Below, in pieces: positions 25,168 to 33,383 of a stretch of 64,000 nucleotides of DNA. Each line of letters begins with the position of its first letter. The stretch's first letter is position 1. The DNA is from Bacillus sp. 1780r2a1 (GTDB lineage Bacteria; Bacillota; Bacilli; Bacillales; Bacillaceae_H), in assembly GCA_024134725.1 (NCBI GenBank), contig CP099863.1, positions 2,165,501 through 2,229,500 on the forward strand. Reading direction: 5' to 3'. The notes beneath the pieces were generated by a model. The model was not told the DNA's origin. It did no database searches and saw only the letters and a list, made by a program, of their open reading frames with translations. The position numbers and the translations under genes were made by a program.

Positions 25168-25710
25168 TTACTGAACTGGTCCCATAAATTCAGTAATAAT
25201 AAGAATATGTTCCTTCAGTTTGACTTTTTTTAGATTCTCTACTTTTTCTGCTCCACCTAAACCTAATAGCGGTGTATAGCCGAAGCACTCATCATAATCC
25301 AACTCACTATATTGTTTAAGGGCTTCGGGGTAAGGTTGCCAAGACAAATCCTCATCTCTAAATTCCAAATCATTAATATTTTGAAAGAAAAATTCAAATG
25401 TAAACATAATTGTCTTTACCACACCATACCTGTAATTAAGTAGTCTAACATATCCATCTGACCAAATAACTAGGTCACCCATACCTGTAGCAAACAACAC
25501 AACTGAATCCTTGTATCTTTGACTACTCTCTCCCAAAATCTCTTTAAATTCCTCTGGATTTAAACTTTTAAAATACCCTTGCATAAATGTACCAAATCCA
25601 TAATTACTCCATAAATCTATAATTTCGTTTGGTACCAGTTGCATATATTTTTCAATGATTTCACTCGGAACTTTTTTATGCAATTTAAAATCTTTTAAGT
25701 ATTTTTCCAT
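25168..25710 (-). CDS. GAD-like/DUF1851 immunity protein (cassette D)
   Basis: A 180-residue Tdi1-like protein. The N-terminal half is GAD-like (PSEIIEKYMQLVPNEIIDLWSNYGFGTFMQGYF). The C-terminal half is DUF1851 (VVLFATGMGDLVIWSDGYVRLLNYRYG). In Agrobacterium, Tdi1 of this architecture protects against the Ntox15 DNase Tde1, which fits the Ntox15 tail directly upstream (14-bp gap). Confidence 0.87.
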   Translation of the reverse strand: MEKYLKDFKLHKKVPSEIIEKYMQLVPNEIIDLWSNYGFGTFMQGYFKSLNPEEFKEILGESSQRYKDSVVLFATGMGDLVIWSDGYVRLLNYRYGVVKTIMFTFEFFFQNINDLEFRDEDLSWQPYPEALKQYSELDYDECFGYTPLLGLGGAEKVENLKKVKLKEHILIITEFMGPVQ

Positions 25711-25724
25711 TTATACTCCTCCCA

Positions 25725-26645
25725 CTAATGTGTTAATTTCACATTCAAATAAGTATTTTTTAGTTGTTCTGGTGTCATACTTTTTGCTAATTCCTTGATT
25801 TGTTCATCAACAATATCAATCCTATATCGCCATTGACTACCTATTGATGAATTTATTCTCTTATCTCCCAAACCTCCTATTACTTCTGCCTTTCCTCCTG
25901 CTATCTGGTCTGGGTTGTGAAGTGCAGCTTGAGTATCTAACCACTCCTTAGCTTGTTTCTTAGCTTTCGATAACGTTAATCCTTCTCTTTGTAGTTCATT
26001 TATCTTTTGTACATAAGCTTCTTCCCTAGCAGCTTGTTGTGCAGCGTTACCTTCAATTGCACGCCCTTGTTCAATATACTTCTCACGATTTTTTAAATAC
26101 TCATCAACTGTTAGTTCATTCATACCTTTTTCTTGGTCTTTCAATTGTCTTGCAAACTCTTCGGAGTCATGTTTATCATTTCTTTTAAAATTAACTTCAA
26201 CTTCTTTTATTCTTGGTACATCATCTAAATGCTTTACATTACCCGTACCCCTAGAAACACCCTGAACACTCTCAACATTCCGAACCAGCTCAACCTCTTT
26301 ACCCTTCTTCTCCACTCCAACGGGTTTCTCCACACGCTCCACATTCGGATTCGCCACAAATCTCCCTGTTTCTGGGTCTTGGTATCGCTTGACTTTTGGA
26401 TTGTAGATGGGTGTGATCATCTGCATCGCTTGCTGCTTCACGTTCTGCAAGGTTTCCCTTACCGTCTGCTGGGCAAGCGCTGGACCTGCTAGGGCTCGTT
26501 CAGGCATGAGCCTTGGCATGGTGCTGTCTAAACTGTCTAAAATACTCGTATACGTTTTATGTAATGACTGTGTCCACGATGCGGGCGCGGTTTTGACGCT
26601 TTGGTACGCTTGTTTGGTTACGTTGGCAACGGTGCTTGTGCGCAA
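25725..26645 (-). CDS. Orphan LXG toxin tail D: Ntox15 nuclease
   Basis: A 306-codon frame with a TTG-type start only. Residues 1-134 are the head repeat, with a 3-residue duplication (LDSLDS). The tail (135-306) has the Ntox15 signature: HNPDQIAGG (His243, Asp246) and NSSIGSQW (265-272). Ntox15 proteins are metal-dependent DNases. A helical linker, EAYVQKINELQREGLTLSKA, precedes the domain. No good ribosome binding site, so probably silent in place. Confidence 0.85.
   Translation of the reverse strand: MRTSTVANVTKQAYQSVKTAPASWTQSLHKTYTSILDSLDSTMPRLMPERALAGPALAQQTVRETLQNVKQQAMQMITPIYNPKVKRYQDPETGRFVANPNVERVEKPVGVEKKGKEVELVRNVESVQGVSRGTGNVKHLDDVPRIKEVEVNFKRNDKHDSEEFARQLKDQEKGMNELTVDEYLKNREKYIEQGRAIEGNAAQQAAREEAYVQKINELQREGLTLSKAKKQAKEWLDTQAALHNPDQIAGGKAEVIGGLGDKRINSSIGSQWRYRIDIVDEQIKELAKSMTPEQLKNTYLNVKLTH
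26246..26645 (-). repeat. Cassette head repeat, copy D
   Basis: About 400 bp, the same head as the other cassettes, with a 9-bp internal duplication near 26527-26545. Confidence 0.92.
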
Positions 26646-26699
26646 AATGTTGATTTGAGCCTAAGTGATTATGTATATTCTAATTTGTAAGTCTTCATA

Positions 26700-26743
26700 A
26701 AGAAAGCACTTGTTGCCATAAGTAGACAATCAAGTGCTCTATT
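26700..26743 (-). terminator. Array hairpin 4
   Basis: AAAGAAAGCACTTG.TTG pairs with CAATCAAGTGCT. Confidence 0.65.
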
Positions 26744-26796
26744 TAATGCTTTACTTTCTATATAATTTAGTTGCGTAACTTAAGATTTCCATAAAT

Positions 26797-26876
26797 AAAA
26801 TCTATAAAGATTCTTAAAAACATCTGCATCATTTTCGTTTAATACTGCTTTTATTTCATTACCTCTAAAACAACTT
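26797..26876 (-). pseudogene. Truncated copy of HNH-toxin immunity gene 3' end
   Basis: Nearly identical to 32775-32852, the last ~27 codons of the immunity gene beside the full LXG toxin (core NENDADVF against NENDVDVF), with a one-base deletion near the stop. The identity extends through the downstream flank to about 26756. The rest of the gene is missing. Confidence 0.8.
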
Positions 26877-26961
26877 TTCAAGCATAACAGCCCATACGTG
26901 AGTAGTATGTGTGGACTATTTTACGCTTACTTCTATATTTTATTGCTGAGAGCCCGAAGTA

Positions 26962-27252
26962 TTAATTAGCCATATCCATAAAGTACTCTGGATCCTCATC
27001 AACCTTTCTTATAAATTCCCCCAATGAACCAGCAATTTGGGTTTCAAGAAAATATATAGGAGTTTGTTGAGGAGTATTTAAATCAAGAGTTAAATATACA
27101 CCCTCGTTTACTTCATAAAATACTAATTTATCATCCTCCTCATATATTCCTTCTAAATCTGGATCAAACTCGTAAATACCTTCTCTCAAAGTAATATCAG
27201 CTATAGTATCTGGATCCATAATTCTAATCTTTAGCATTACGAGCTTTGTCAT
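26962..27252 (-). CDS. Orphan small immunity-like protein
   Basis: A 96-residue acidic protein with no toxin tail directly upstream. The end SLGEFIRKVDEDPEYF resembles the last helix of SUKH/SMI1-type immunity proteins, but the rest is too short to assign. It lies between two immunity remnants, so it may be an immunity gene whose toxin was lost, or an N-terminally truncated one. No clear ribosome binding site was confirmed. Confidence 0.5.
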   Translation of the reverse strand: MTKLVMLKIRIMDPDTIADITLREGIYEFDPDLEGIYEEDDKLVFYEVNEGVYLTLDLNTPQQTPIYFLETQIAGSLGEFIRKVDEDPEYFMDMAN

Positions 27253-27304
27253 TATCTTTAGTTTGTGGGTCTTGCAGTATTATAAGTCCTCTTAGCATGT
27301 AAAA

Positions 27305-27425
27305 TGTCATCTTGCCTGTTTATCGTACTTCTCACAAAATCCAATTATAAAATCCATACTCCATGATGGTACTACCTTCATGAGCTATGAATTTCAGAAA
27401 AGCATCATTCATATTATCCAAAGCA
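27305..27425 (-). pseudogene. Immunity-gene 3' remnant (type A, copy 2)
   Basis: Minus-strand frame NMNDAFLKFIAHEGSTIMEY then GFYNWIL and a stop. No start or 5' part is present. It matches the spacer copy at 24968-25085 over about 100 bp. Confidence 0.5.
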
Positions 27426-27436
27426 TAATTGTTTCA

Positions 27437-27478
27437 TAAAAAAACACCTGTTACCTAAAAGGTAATCAAGTGCTTTAT
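27437..27478 (-). terminator. Array hairpin 5
   Basis: CACCTGTTACCT pairs with AGGTAATCAAGTG, followed by a T-rich run on the minus strand. Confidence 0.7.
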
Positions 27479-27562
27479 TAATGATTCAATTTTTAATCTC
27501 ATCTCTAAACTGCTGAGCATATTATTTTCAAAATTTTCAGTCTACTCAACTATAACACTATT

Positions 27563-28072
27563 TTATTCTTTTTCCTCCATCTTCTGCTTTAGATATTCAG
27601 CGATTTCTGTTTGCCCAAATTGTCTAGCGTATTCATATGCATCCATATTCTTAATATTCTCTCCAGTATATCTAATTGAAATATCTATTCCTTTTTCAAC
27701 TAGAAACTCAGCTACTTCTTTATGCCCGCCATAAATTGCTCCAAATAACGGATTTCTTTTTGCTAAACTTACATCTAATTCTGCACCAGACTCTATTAAA
27801 TACTTTACTATCTCCATATGCCCCGCTCCAGCAGCCACTCTTAAAGGAGAAGCGTCAAATATATCACCTTTTGTATTAACATCAATTCCTTTATGGATTA
27901 GATATTCTACTATCCCAAAATTCCCTTTCTTTGCTGCAACATGTAACCACGTACCAAATGGTGTCATTGAATGTAAAGATTCTGGATTATCACCTATTAA
28001 ACGCTTTACTTCGTTAATATCACCAACCTTAATAGCATTTCTTATGGTTTTATTTAGACTTTTTTCATCCAT
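27563..28072 (-). CDS. Ankyrin-repeat immunity protein (cassette C)
   Basis: A 169-residue protein with four ankyrin repeats (for example LHVAAKKGNFGIVEYLIHKG and LRVAAGAGHMEIVKYLIESG). Ankyrin proteins are a known class of immunity partner for polymorphic nuclease toxins. It starts 22 bp after the AHH tail of cassette C and is followed by an array hairpin, so it is the likely antidote to that tail. Confidence 0.83.
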   Translation of the reverse strand: MDEKSLNKTIRNAIKVGDINEVKRLIGDNPESLHSMTPFGTWLHVAAKKGNFGIVEYLIHKGIDVNTKGDIFDASPLRVAAGAGHMEIVKYLIESGAELDVSLAKRNPLFGAIYGGHKEVAEFLVEKGIDISIRYTGENIKNMDAYEYARQFGQTEIAEYLKQKMEEKE

Positions 28073-28094
28073 AATATTACCTCCTATATTCCTG

Positions 28095-29010
28095 CTACCT
28101 TGTACTAGCTATGTCTCCTAAATCTTCAAGCGCTTCAACAATATCATCAAAGTCACCGCCCATTTCTTCAATAGCCTTTAATCGATTAACTACTAACTCT
28201 AGAGCATCAAGACTATGTTGTCCTACTACGGCATTTGGTGCCCAGACAAGGTTTTCTTCCCCAATTATTGGATCTATCCCATACCTTCTTAATATTTCCT
28301 GACCTTCTCGAACCAGTTCTTGCTGCTTCTGACCAAGACCTTTTTTAAATAGAATATGATGTGCATGAGGATTTATCATAGCAGTAGGTGGGTCACCTAT
28401 TAGTCCTCTGAGATACTTACCAAAATCCATTTTAATTAATGCTTCATCATATTCTTTAGTAATGCCTAATTCAGACATCCTTTTTCTAATTTCAGACAGC
28501 TCATCTACACTAAAAGTATTATTCTGTATAGCATTTTTAAGCTTATTCATCTTAGTTACATCAACATTCCCATTCACAATTATATCATCAATATAATCAT
28601 TAACAGTATTACCCGTACCCTTAGAACCGCCCTGAACCGGCTCAACCTTCCGAACGCGCTCAACCTCTTTACCCTTCTTCTCCACTCCAACGGGTTTCTC
28701 CACACGCTCCACATTCGAATTCTCCACAAATCTCCCTGTCTCTGGGTCTTGGTACCGCTTGACTTTTGGATTGTAAATGGGCGTAATCATCTGCATCGCT
28801 TGCTGCTTCACGTTCTGCTTCACGTTCTGCAAGGTTTCCCTTACCGTCTGCTGGGCAAGCGCTGGACCGGCTGGGGCTCGTTCAGGCATGAGCCTTGGCA
28901 TGGTGCTGTCTAAAATACGTTTTATGTAGGGATTGTGCCCACGATGCGGGCGCGGTTTTGACGATTTGGTACGCTTGTTTGGTTATGTTGGAAACGGTGG
29001 TTGTCCGCAA
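28095..29010 (-). pseudogene. Orphan LXG toxin tail C: AHH nuclease, head frameshifted
   Basis: The tail frame is open from 28901 (268 codons). Compared with the other heads, 8 bp are missing near 28915 between ATAC repeats, so the first ~100 bp of the head (28915-29010) are out of frame. A 12-bp duplication (CACGTTCTGCTT) adds NVKQ. The tail has an HNH/ENDO VII-type AHH motif, PHAHHILF (His181, His182 from 28901), and QHSLDALELVVNRL. The defect would not matter for a recombination donor if crossover falls downstream of it. Confidence 0.8.
28607..29010 (-). repeat. Cassette head repeat, copy C
   Basis: About 400 bp of the shared head with an 8-bp deletion and a 12-bp duplication relative to the others. 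Confidence 0.9.
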
Positions 29011-29062
29011 AATGTTGATTTGAACCTAAGTGATTATATATATTTTAATTTGTAAATCTTCA

Positions 29063-29108
29063 TAAAGAAAGCACTTCATTGCCTAGATAGACAATCAAGT
29101 GCTTTCTT
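29063..29108 (-). terminator. Array hairpin 6
   Basis: Identical in design to the hairpin at 24804-24849. Confidence 0.75.
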
Positions 29109-29111
29109 TTA

Positions 29112-29215
29112 ATTTTATAACGTAATTCATTACTAATTCTATCTATAAACCCACGAGGCTCTTTAATTTCGTAAGATTTTGGTTTGTTCCTTGTAACAAT
29201 ACTTCATAAGTTTAA
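29112..29215 (-). pseudogene. Immunity-gene 3' remnant (type B, copy 2)
   Basis: Same frame as the copies at 24850 and 31124 (core NKPKSYEIKEPRGFIDRI), but the upstream sequence diverges and carries a stop. Confidence 0.5.
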
Positions 29216-29345
29216 AATGTCTAATCTCCTATTATTGCTTCTTCTAAATATTTATATATATTTTTTAATTGTCTTGAAGGCCTATTACAATCCATTCATC
29301 TACAATATCCCAAAAATCCACAGTCACTAGGTAGCCCCACCACAA

Positions 29346-29388
29346 AAAAGAAACCTTGAAAGGTACTTTGCCCATCAAGGTTTGAAAT
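29346..29388 (-). terminator. Terminator after cassette B immunity gene
   Basis: GAAACCTTGA pairs with TCAAGGTTT around a ~17-base loop, ten bases past the stop. Confidence 0.6.
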
Positions 29389-29397
29389 TCTTTTAAT

Positions 29398-29886
29398 TTA
29401 AGGCACATACACAATAATTTCACCAATAGGGTATGTCCCCTTCCACCCACAAGGCCAACCTCCTTGCTTATAAACTTCAAAGATTTTTTCATAAAAATTA
29501 TCTGTTTTCCCATTAACTAATCGATTTAATGCACACATCGTGAGGTCTCCCTCAACTTCCTCATTAATATCAATATAATCAAAAGGAAGAAAGTCATTCG
29601 AGTAATTGTCATGGTCACTAAAAAAATCATATAAATCATCTTGCTGAGTTACTAAATCCAAATTATATACCTTTTCAACAATACTTTCTGCTTCCTGTGA
29701 TTTAACATATTCCCATAAAATATCAACTTCACTTGAGTCCTGAGACCAGGCAAGGTTTTGAGCTTCACTGAAATCATTTATTACCTCTAAGTTATTTACA
29801 TGAAAGTTATTCTTATTAAACATCTTATTATTACGAATAAAATCCATTACTTCTTCTACTAATTGAGTGTTTTCACCAAATTTCAT
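29398..29886 (-). CDS. Presumed immunity protein of cassette B, unknown family
   Basis: A 162-residue acidic protein, mostly helical at the start, ending GWPCGWKGTYPIGEIIVYVP. I do not recognise the family. The role is inferred from position: its ATG overlaps the stop of the AHH tail by four bases (ATGA), the same coupling seen for the full LXG toxin and its immunity gene. Confidence 0.7.
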   Translation of the reverse strand: MKFGENTQLVEEVMDFIRNNKMFNKNNFHVNNLEVINDFSEAQNLAWSQDSSEVDILWEYVKSQEAESIVEKVYNLDLVTQQDDLYDFFSDHDNYSNDFLPFDYIDINEEVEGDLTMCALNRLVNGKTDNFYEKIFEVYKQGGWPCGWKGTYPIGEIIVYVP

Positions 29887-30986
29887 TTAGATAACCACCT
29901 TTCCCATAACTCTTCTGTTGCTCCACCGCCTCTGTTCCAAATAGGCAGGTTTTTATTTTTACCATTTTTGTAAAATTCCTCAATATTATTTATTTTAGTC
30001 TTATATAACGGTAATCCATTTTCCACTCCCTTTTTTAGCTTTTGTTGTAGTTCATATACTTGTTTTTCTAACACTGCTATACCTTGATTAACATCCATTT
30101 TATCAAGCTGTTTTCTTACAACATTGTTATAAACGCTATGAAAGCCTCTATGTCTAGATAGACTACTAACATCGTCAGAAGGTATAGGTAAAAATATACC
30201 GTTTGTAGAGTCATTCATTTCCATTCCAATTTTTTTAATAACTGGATGTTTATTTAATTGAGAAGGAATTATATGTTGTGCTTGATAACCTTTCCAACTT
30301 GTAGAGCGAGGTAACCCCATTGACTCTAGTAAGTTTTTACCTAATTTAGTTGGGTCTCCTGAGGTAGGGTTTCCAGGAGTACCTGGAATAAGTCTATTAG
30401 CATTATCTATACCCTTAGAAACATCCTGAACACTCTCAACATTCCGAACGCTCTCAACCTCTTTACCCTTCTTCTCTACTCCAACAGGTTTCTCCACACG
30501 CTCCACATTCGGATTCCCCACAAATCTCCCTGTTTCTGGGCCTTGGTATCGCTTGACTTTTGGGTTGTAGATGGGTGTGATTATCTACATCGCTTGCTGC
30601 TTCACGTTCTGCAAGGTTTCCCTTACCGTCTGCTGGGCAAGCGCTGGACCGGTTGGCGCTAGTTCAGGCATGAGCCTTGGCATGGTGCTGTCTAAAATAC
30701 TCGTATACGTTTTATGTAATGACAGTGTCCACGATGCCGGTGCAGTTTTGACGCTTTGGTACGCTTGTTTGGTGACGTTGGCAACCGCACTTGTGCGAAG
30801 CGTATTGCGCATTTGCGTGAGCTTTCCGGTTTCTTTTGTCACCACGGCTTGACCCATATTGGCTGCGTAGCGCGTCGATAGGGCACCTGCGCCTGCAATG
30901 CCGAGCGATTGGAATAGGCTGTTTTGGCGCTGTTCTTCGGAGATCGCATTGCCGAACATGTCTTTTCCCGTTGTGAATTCGTACAT
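29883..30986 (-). pseudogene. Orphan LXG toxin tail B: AHH nuclease split by a nonsense codon
   Basis: The head reads from 30986 (and homology begins at 31031) to an in-frame TAG at 30585-30587, where the other copies have CAG (Gln). The frame resumes at once and runs to 29883. The tail has a QAQHIIPSQL motif and SRHRGFHSVYNNVVRKQL, the HNH/ENDO VII AHH pattern. The head is longer than in other cassettes, reaching back to LXG residue 355. No start codon with a ribosome binding site is present. Silent unless repaired or recombined downstream of the stop. Confidence 0.82.
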
Positions 30987-31031
30987 GCCGTTTGCGGCGA
31001 CTAGGCCGTAGAGACCTTTTTCTGCTTGTTC
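30405..31031 (-). repeat. Cassette head repeat, extended copy B
   Basis: Matches 33786-34411 of the full LXG gene over about 625 bp, so it includes ~240 bp more of the LXG body than the other heads. Identity stops abruptly at 31031. Confidence 0.92.
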
Positions 31032-31076
31032 GAATGGTAAATCTAAGCATTATATATTTTAATTTATACCTTTACA

Positions 31077-31123
31077 TAAAGAAAGCACTTGATTGTCTAT
31101 TTAGGCAATCAAGTGCTTTCTTT
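31077..31123 (-). terminator. Array hairpin 7
   Basis: AAAGAAAGCACTTGATTG pairs with CAATCAAGTGCTTTCTTT, perfect 18-bp arms. Confidence 0.8.
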
Positions 31124-31232
31124 TAATTTTATAACGTAATTCATTACTAATTCTAGCTGTAAACCCACGAGGCTCTTTAATTTCGTAAGATTTTGGTTTG
31201 TTCCCTGCAATAAATACAGCGTATGTTTAAAA
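31124..31232 (-). pseudogene. Immunity-gene 3' remnant (type B, copy 3)
   Basis: Frame TYAVFIAGNKPKSYEIKEPR continues to RISNELRYKIKRKHLIA and a stop inside the hairpin. About 90% identical to the copy at 24850 by eye. Confidence 0.5.
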
Positions 31233-31313
31233 TGTCATCTTGCCTAATTATCATTCGTATTTATATTATTATGAAAAGTTCAGCCTTTAAATGTAGCTTT
31301 CTATAAGTATCCA

Positions 31314-31751
31314 TTATTCTGATTCATATAAGTTATTAAAGAACCCAGTAAAACTATCTGCAAGGATAAACATATTGTCCATTTCGTCTTCAGGTTCTAT
31401 ATCATGAATCCAAAAATATACTTTTCCCTGATACTCTCCACTAACTCCTAATAAAATCTCATTTCCTCCAGGGTCATTACCAATTGAAATAAAATCTTCT
31501 GGTATTTCTCCTTCTAATACCTCAAATACTTTACCTAAATTACTTTTCATATCGCCAATTCCATAAAACTTATTGACTATACTTTCTCCTTCATCATCCG
31601 AGATTTTAAAGTTAGATTCTTGAGGAAATCCTCCATTGTATTCTAGTAGAAAATCAACATATTGCTTAGGTAGCGTAACTTCATACTCTTGTTCAAACTG
31701 TTTTATACCCTGTAAAGAAACTTTTGGATTTACACTAAGCATTTTGGTCAT
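31314..31751 (-). CDS. SMI1/KNR4 (SUKH) immunity protein (cassette A)
   Basis: A 145-residue SUKH protein: IKQFEQEYEVTLPKQYVDFLLEYNGGFPQ at the start, DFISIGNDPGGNEILLGVSGEYQGKVYFW in the core and ADSFTGFFNNLYE at the end. SUKH proteins are common immunity partners of WHH and other HNH-fold toxins. It starts 18 bp after the WHH tail. Confidence 0.92.
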   Translation of the reverse strand: MTKMLSVNPKVSLQGIKQFEQEYEVTLPKQYVDFLLEYNGGFPQESNFKISDDEGESIVNKFYGIGDMKSNLGKVFEVLEGEIPEDFISIGNDPGGNEILLGVSGEYQGKVYFWIHDIEPEDEMDNMFILADSFTGFFNNLYESE

Positions 31752-31769
31752 ACTCTCACTCCTATATCA

Positions 31770-32618
31770 TTACTTATTTTTCCCATTAACCTTTGATTGA
31801 CCACCAATGTGCCTAAACTCTCTGTGGATATCTTCATCTACTAGCATCATTGTTTTTCCATCTTCATGATGATGCCACGTATAACCGTCTGGCGGCTTTC
31901 TAATATCTATTATTGGTGGATCAGTATCTTTTGTAAGTCTAGCTGCTTTGTTGGCATTTTCAAAATCTTTCGGATTATTTTTAGGCGAATGAACTTCTAT
32001 TTTTACAGGCTTAACATTTGGATGCATAAAAGGTGTAAAATCTGGATAACCATTCGGGTAGCTTACTGATGTTCCAGACTTGTTAGTATAAGTCCAAGTA
32101 CCATTATTTTCGATGAAGATACTTCCACCTTTTTTATACCACTTTTCAGGTATTGGAGAGTTCATTGGTTTAGTCTCCAATATCTCTTTAGTAAAATCTT
32201 CTATTTTCAACTTATTACCTTTAACCGTACCCTTAGAAACATCCTGAACACTCTCAACATTCCGAACGCGCTCAACCTCTTTACCCTTCTTCTCCACTCC
32301 AACGGGTTTCTCCACACGCTCCACATTCGGATTCGTCACAAATCTCCCTGTTTCTGGATCTTGGTATCGCTTGACTTTTGGATTGTAGATGGGCGTGATC
32401 ATCTGCATCGCTTGCTGCTTCACGTTCTGCAAGGTTTCCCTTACCGTCTGCTGGGCAAACGCTGGACCGGCTGGGGCTCGTTTGGGCATGAGCCTTGGCA
32501 TGGTGCTGTCTAAAATACTCGTATACGTTTTATGTAATGACTGTGTCCACGATGCGGGCGCGGTTTTGACACTATGGTACGCTTGTTTGGTGACGTTGGC
32601 AACGGTGGTTGTCCGCAA
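31770..32618 (-). CDS. Orphan LXG toxin tail A: WHH nuclease
   Basis: A 282-codon frame starting only at TTG 32618, with a stop in frame just upstream and no clear ribosome binding site. Residues 1-131 are the head repeat. The tail (132-282) belongs to the HNH/ENDO VII superfamily with conserved WHH: YTWHHHEDGKTMMLV (Trp248, His249-251) and DIHREFRHIGGQS. It follows the immunity gene of the complete LXG toxin and is therefore the cassette nearest to the active gene. Confidence 0.87.
   Translation of the reverse strand: MRTTTVANVTKQAYHSVKTAPASWTQSLHKTYTSILDSTMPRLMPKRAPAGPAFAQQTVRETLQNVKQQAMQMITPIYNPKVKRYQDPETGRFVTNPNVERVEKPVGVEKKGKEVERVRNVESVQDVSKGTVKGNKLKIEDFTKEILETKPMNSPIPEKWYKKGGSIFIENNGTWTYTNKSGTSVSYPNGYPDFTPFMHPNVKPVKIEVHSPKNNPKDFENANKAARLTKDTDPPIIDIRKPPDGYTWHHHEDGKTMMLVDEDIHREFRHIGGQSKVNGKNK
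32222..32618 (-). repeat. Cassette head repeat, copy A
   Basis: About 397 bp, nearly identical to 33781-34175 of the LXG gene. Confidence 0.93.
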
Positions 32619-32672
32619 AATGTTGATTTGAACCTAAGTGATTATATATATTTTAATTTGTAAATCTTCATA

Positions 32673-32718
32673 AATAAAGCACTTGATTGCCTAGATAGAC
32701 AATCAAGTGCTTTATTCA
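32673..32718 (-). terminator. Array hairpin 8, LXG operon terminator
   Basis: AAATAAAGCACTTGATTGCCTA pairs with the complement ending CAATCAAGTGCTTTATT; it follows the immunity gene of the complete toxin. Confidence 0.8.
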
Positions 32719-32774
32719 ATGTTTTACTTCCTGTATAATTTAGTTGTGTAACTTAAGATCTCCGTAAATAACAT

Positions 32775-33383
32775 CTATAAAGAGTCTTTAAAAACATCTA
32801 CATCATTTTCGTTTAATACTGCTTTTATTTCATTACCTTCAAAAACAACTATATAGTCATTTGGTAAAGCAAGAACTTGTATGATCTCCGGTTTAATTTT
32901 TAGTAGTTGATAAGCATATAGAGCATACAACTCTGTAGTATTATCATCCTCTATAGGACCTATATACCAACCTGAATCTCCTTTTTCAACATCTCCATTT
33001 CTTTGTAAATATATTTTCTCGAGTTCTAGTACACCTTTAGAAAGTATGATTTTATCACTAAATTTTATTGATGAACCATCGACATTTATCTTTCTCAAAA
33101 AATGACCTTGTTCTAGTTGTACCCACAATGCTAAAGTTAAATCTTCTGTTATATCTTCAAATGGATTTCTAGAGTAATCAGGAGTAGTCAATATAAAATT
33201 CCCGGTTTCTCTCTCTTGTAAATAATAGACGGACCAACCAACTTGTAAAGAGAATCCATGAATTAATTTATTACGATCTACCTGTTCTAATATAGCAAAC
33301 AAAATTTCTATTTGAGGTTCTAATTCTTTTTCGGCAGTCACTATAATGGTTTTGCCCATAATAATCTTTTCAAATTTCTTCAT
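32775..33383 (-). CDS. Immunity protein of the LXG-HNH toxin
   Basis: A 202-residue cytoplasmic protein. Its ATG overlaps the toxin stop by four bases, so the pair is translationally coupled. The second half (DSGWYIGPIEDDNTTELYAL and EIIQVLALPNDYIVVFE) resembles the DUF2185/Imm33 fold; the first ~95 residues are not recognised. A truncated second copy of its 3' end lies at 26797-26876. Confidence 0.8.
   Translation of the reverse strand: MKKFEKIIMGKTIIVTAEKELEPQIEILFAILEQVDRNKLIHGFSLQVGWSVYYLQERETGNFILTTPDYSRNPFEDITEDLTLALWVQLEQGHFLRKINVDGSSIKFSDKIILSKGVLELEKIYLQRNGDVEKGDSGWYIGPIEDDNTTELYALYAYQLLKIKPEIIQVLALPNDYIVVFEGNEIKAVLNENDVDVFKDSL

Larger units (their letters stand above)
26646..26961. 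other. Spacer upstream of cassette D
   Basis: 316 bases: the conserved pre-head stretch, a hairpin at 26700-26743, the truncated 3' end of an Imm1 copy (26797-26876), then about 80 bases with no recognisable content before the orphan immunity gene. Confidence 0.7.
27253..27562. other. Spacer between orphan immunity gene and cassette C immunity gene
   Basis: 310 bases with a type A immunity remnant (27305-27425), a hairpin (27437-27478) and AT-rich sequence in which I see nothing else. Confidence 0.65.
29011..29397. other. Spacer between cassettes B and C
   Basis: 387 bases: conserved pre-head stretch with TATAAT, hairpin (29063-29108), type B immunity remnant (29112-29215), a stretch whose minus-strand frame ends YLVTVDFWDIVDEW (29265-29345, perhaps another remnant), and a hairpin at 29346-29388. 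Confidence 0.65.

Noticed and set aside
29265-29513. 82-codon frame between cassettes B and C as a gene
   Set aside because: It overlaps the end of the cassette B immunity gene in another frame and crosses its terminator. Only its last part might be an immunity remnant.
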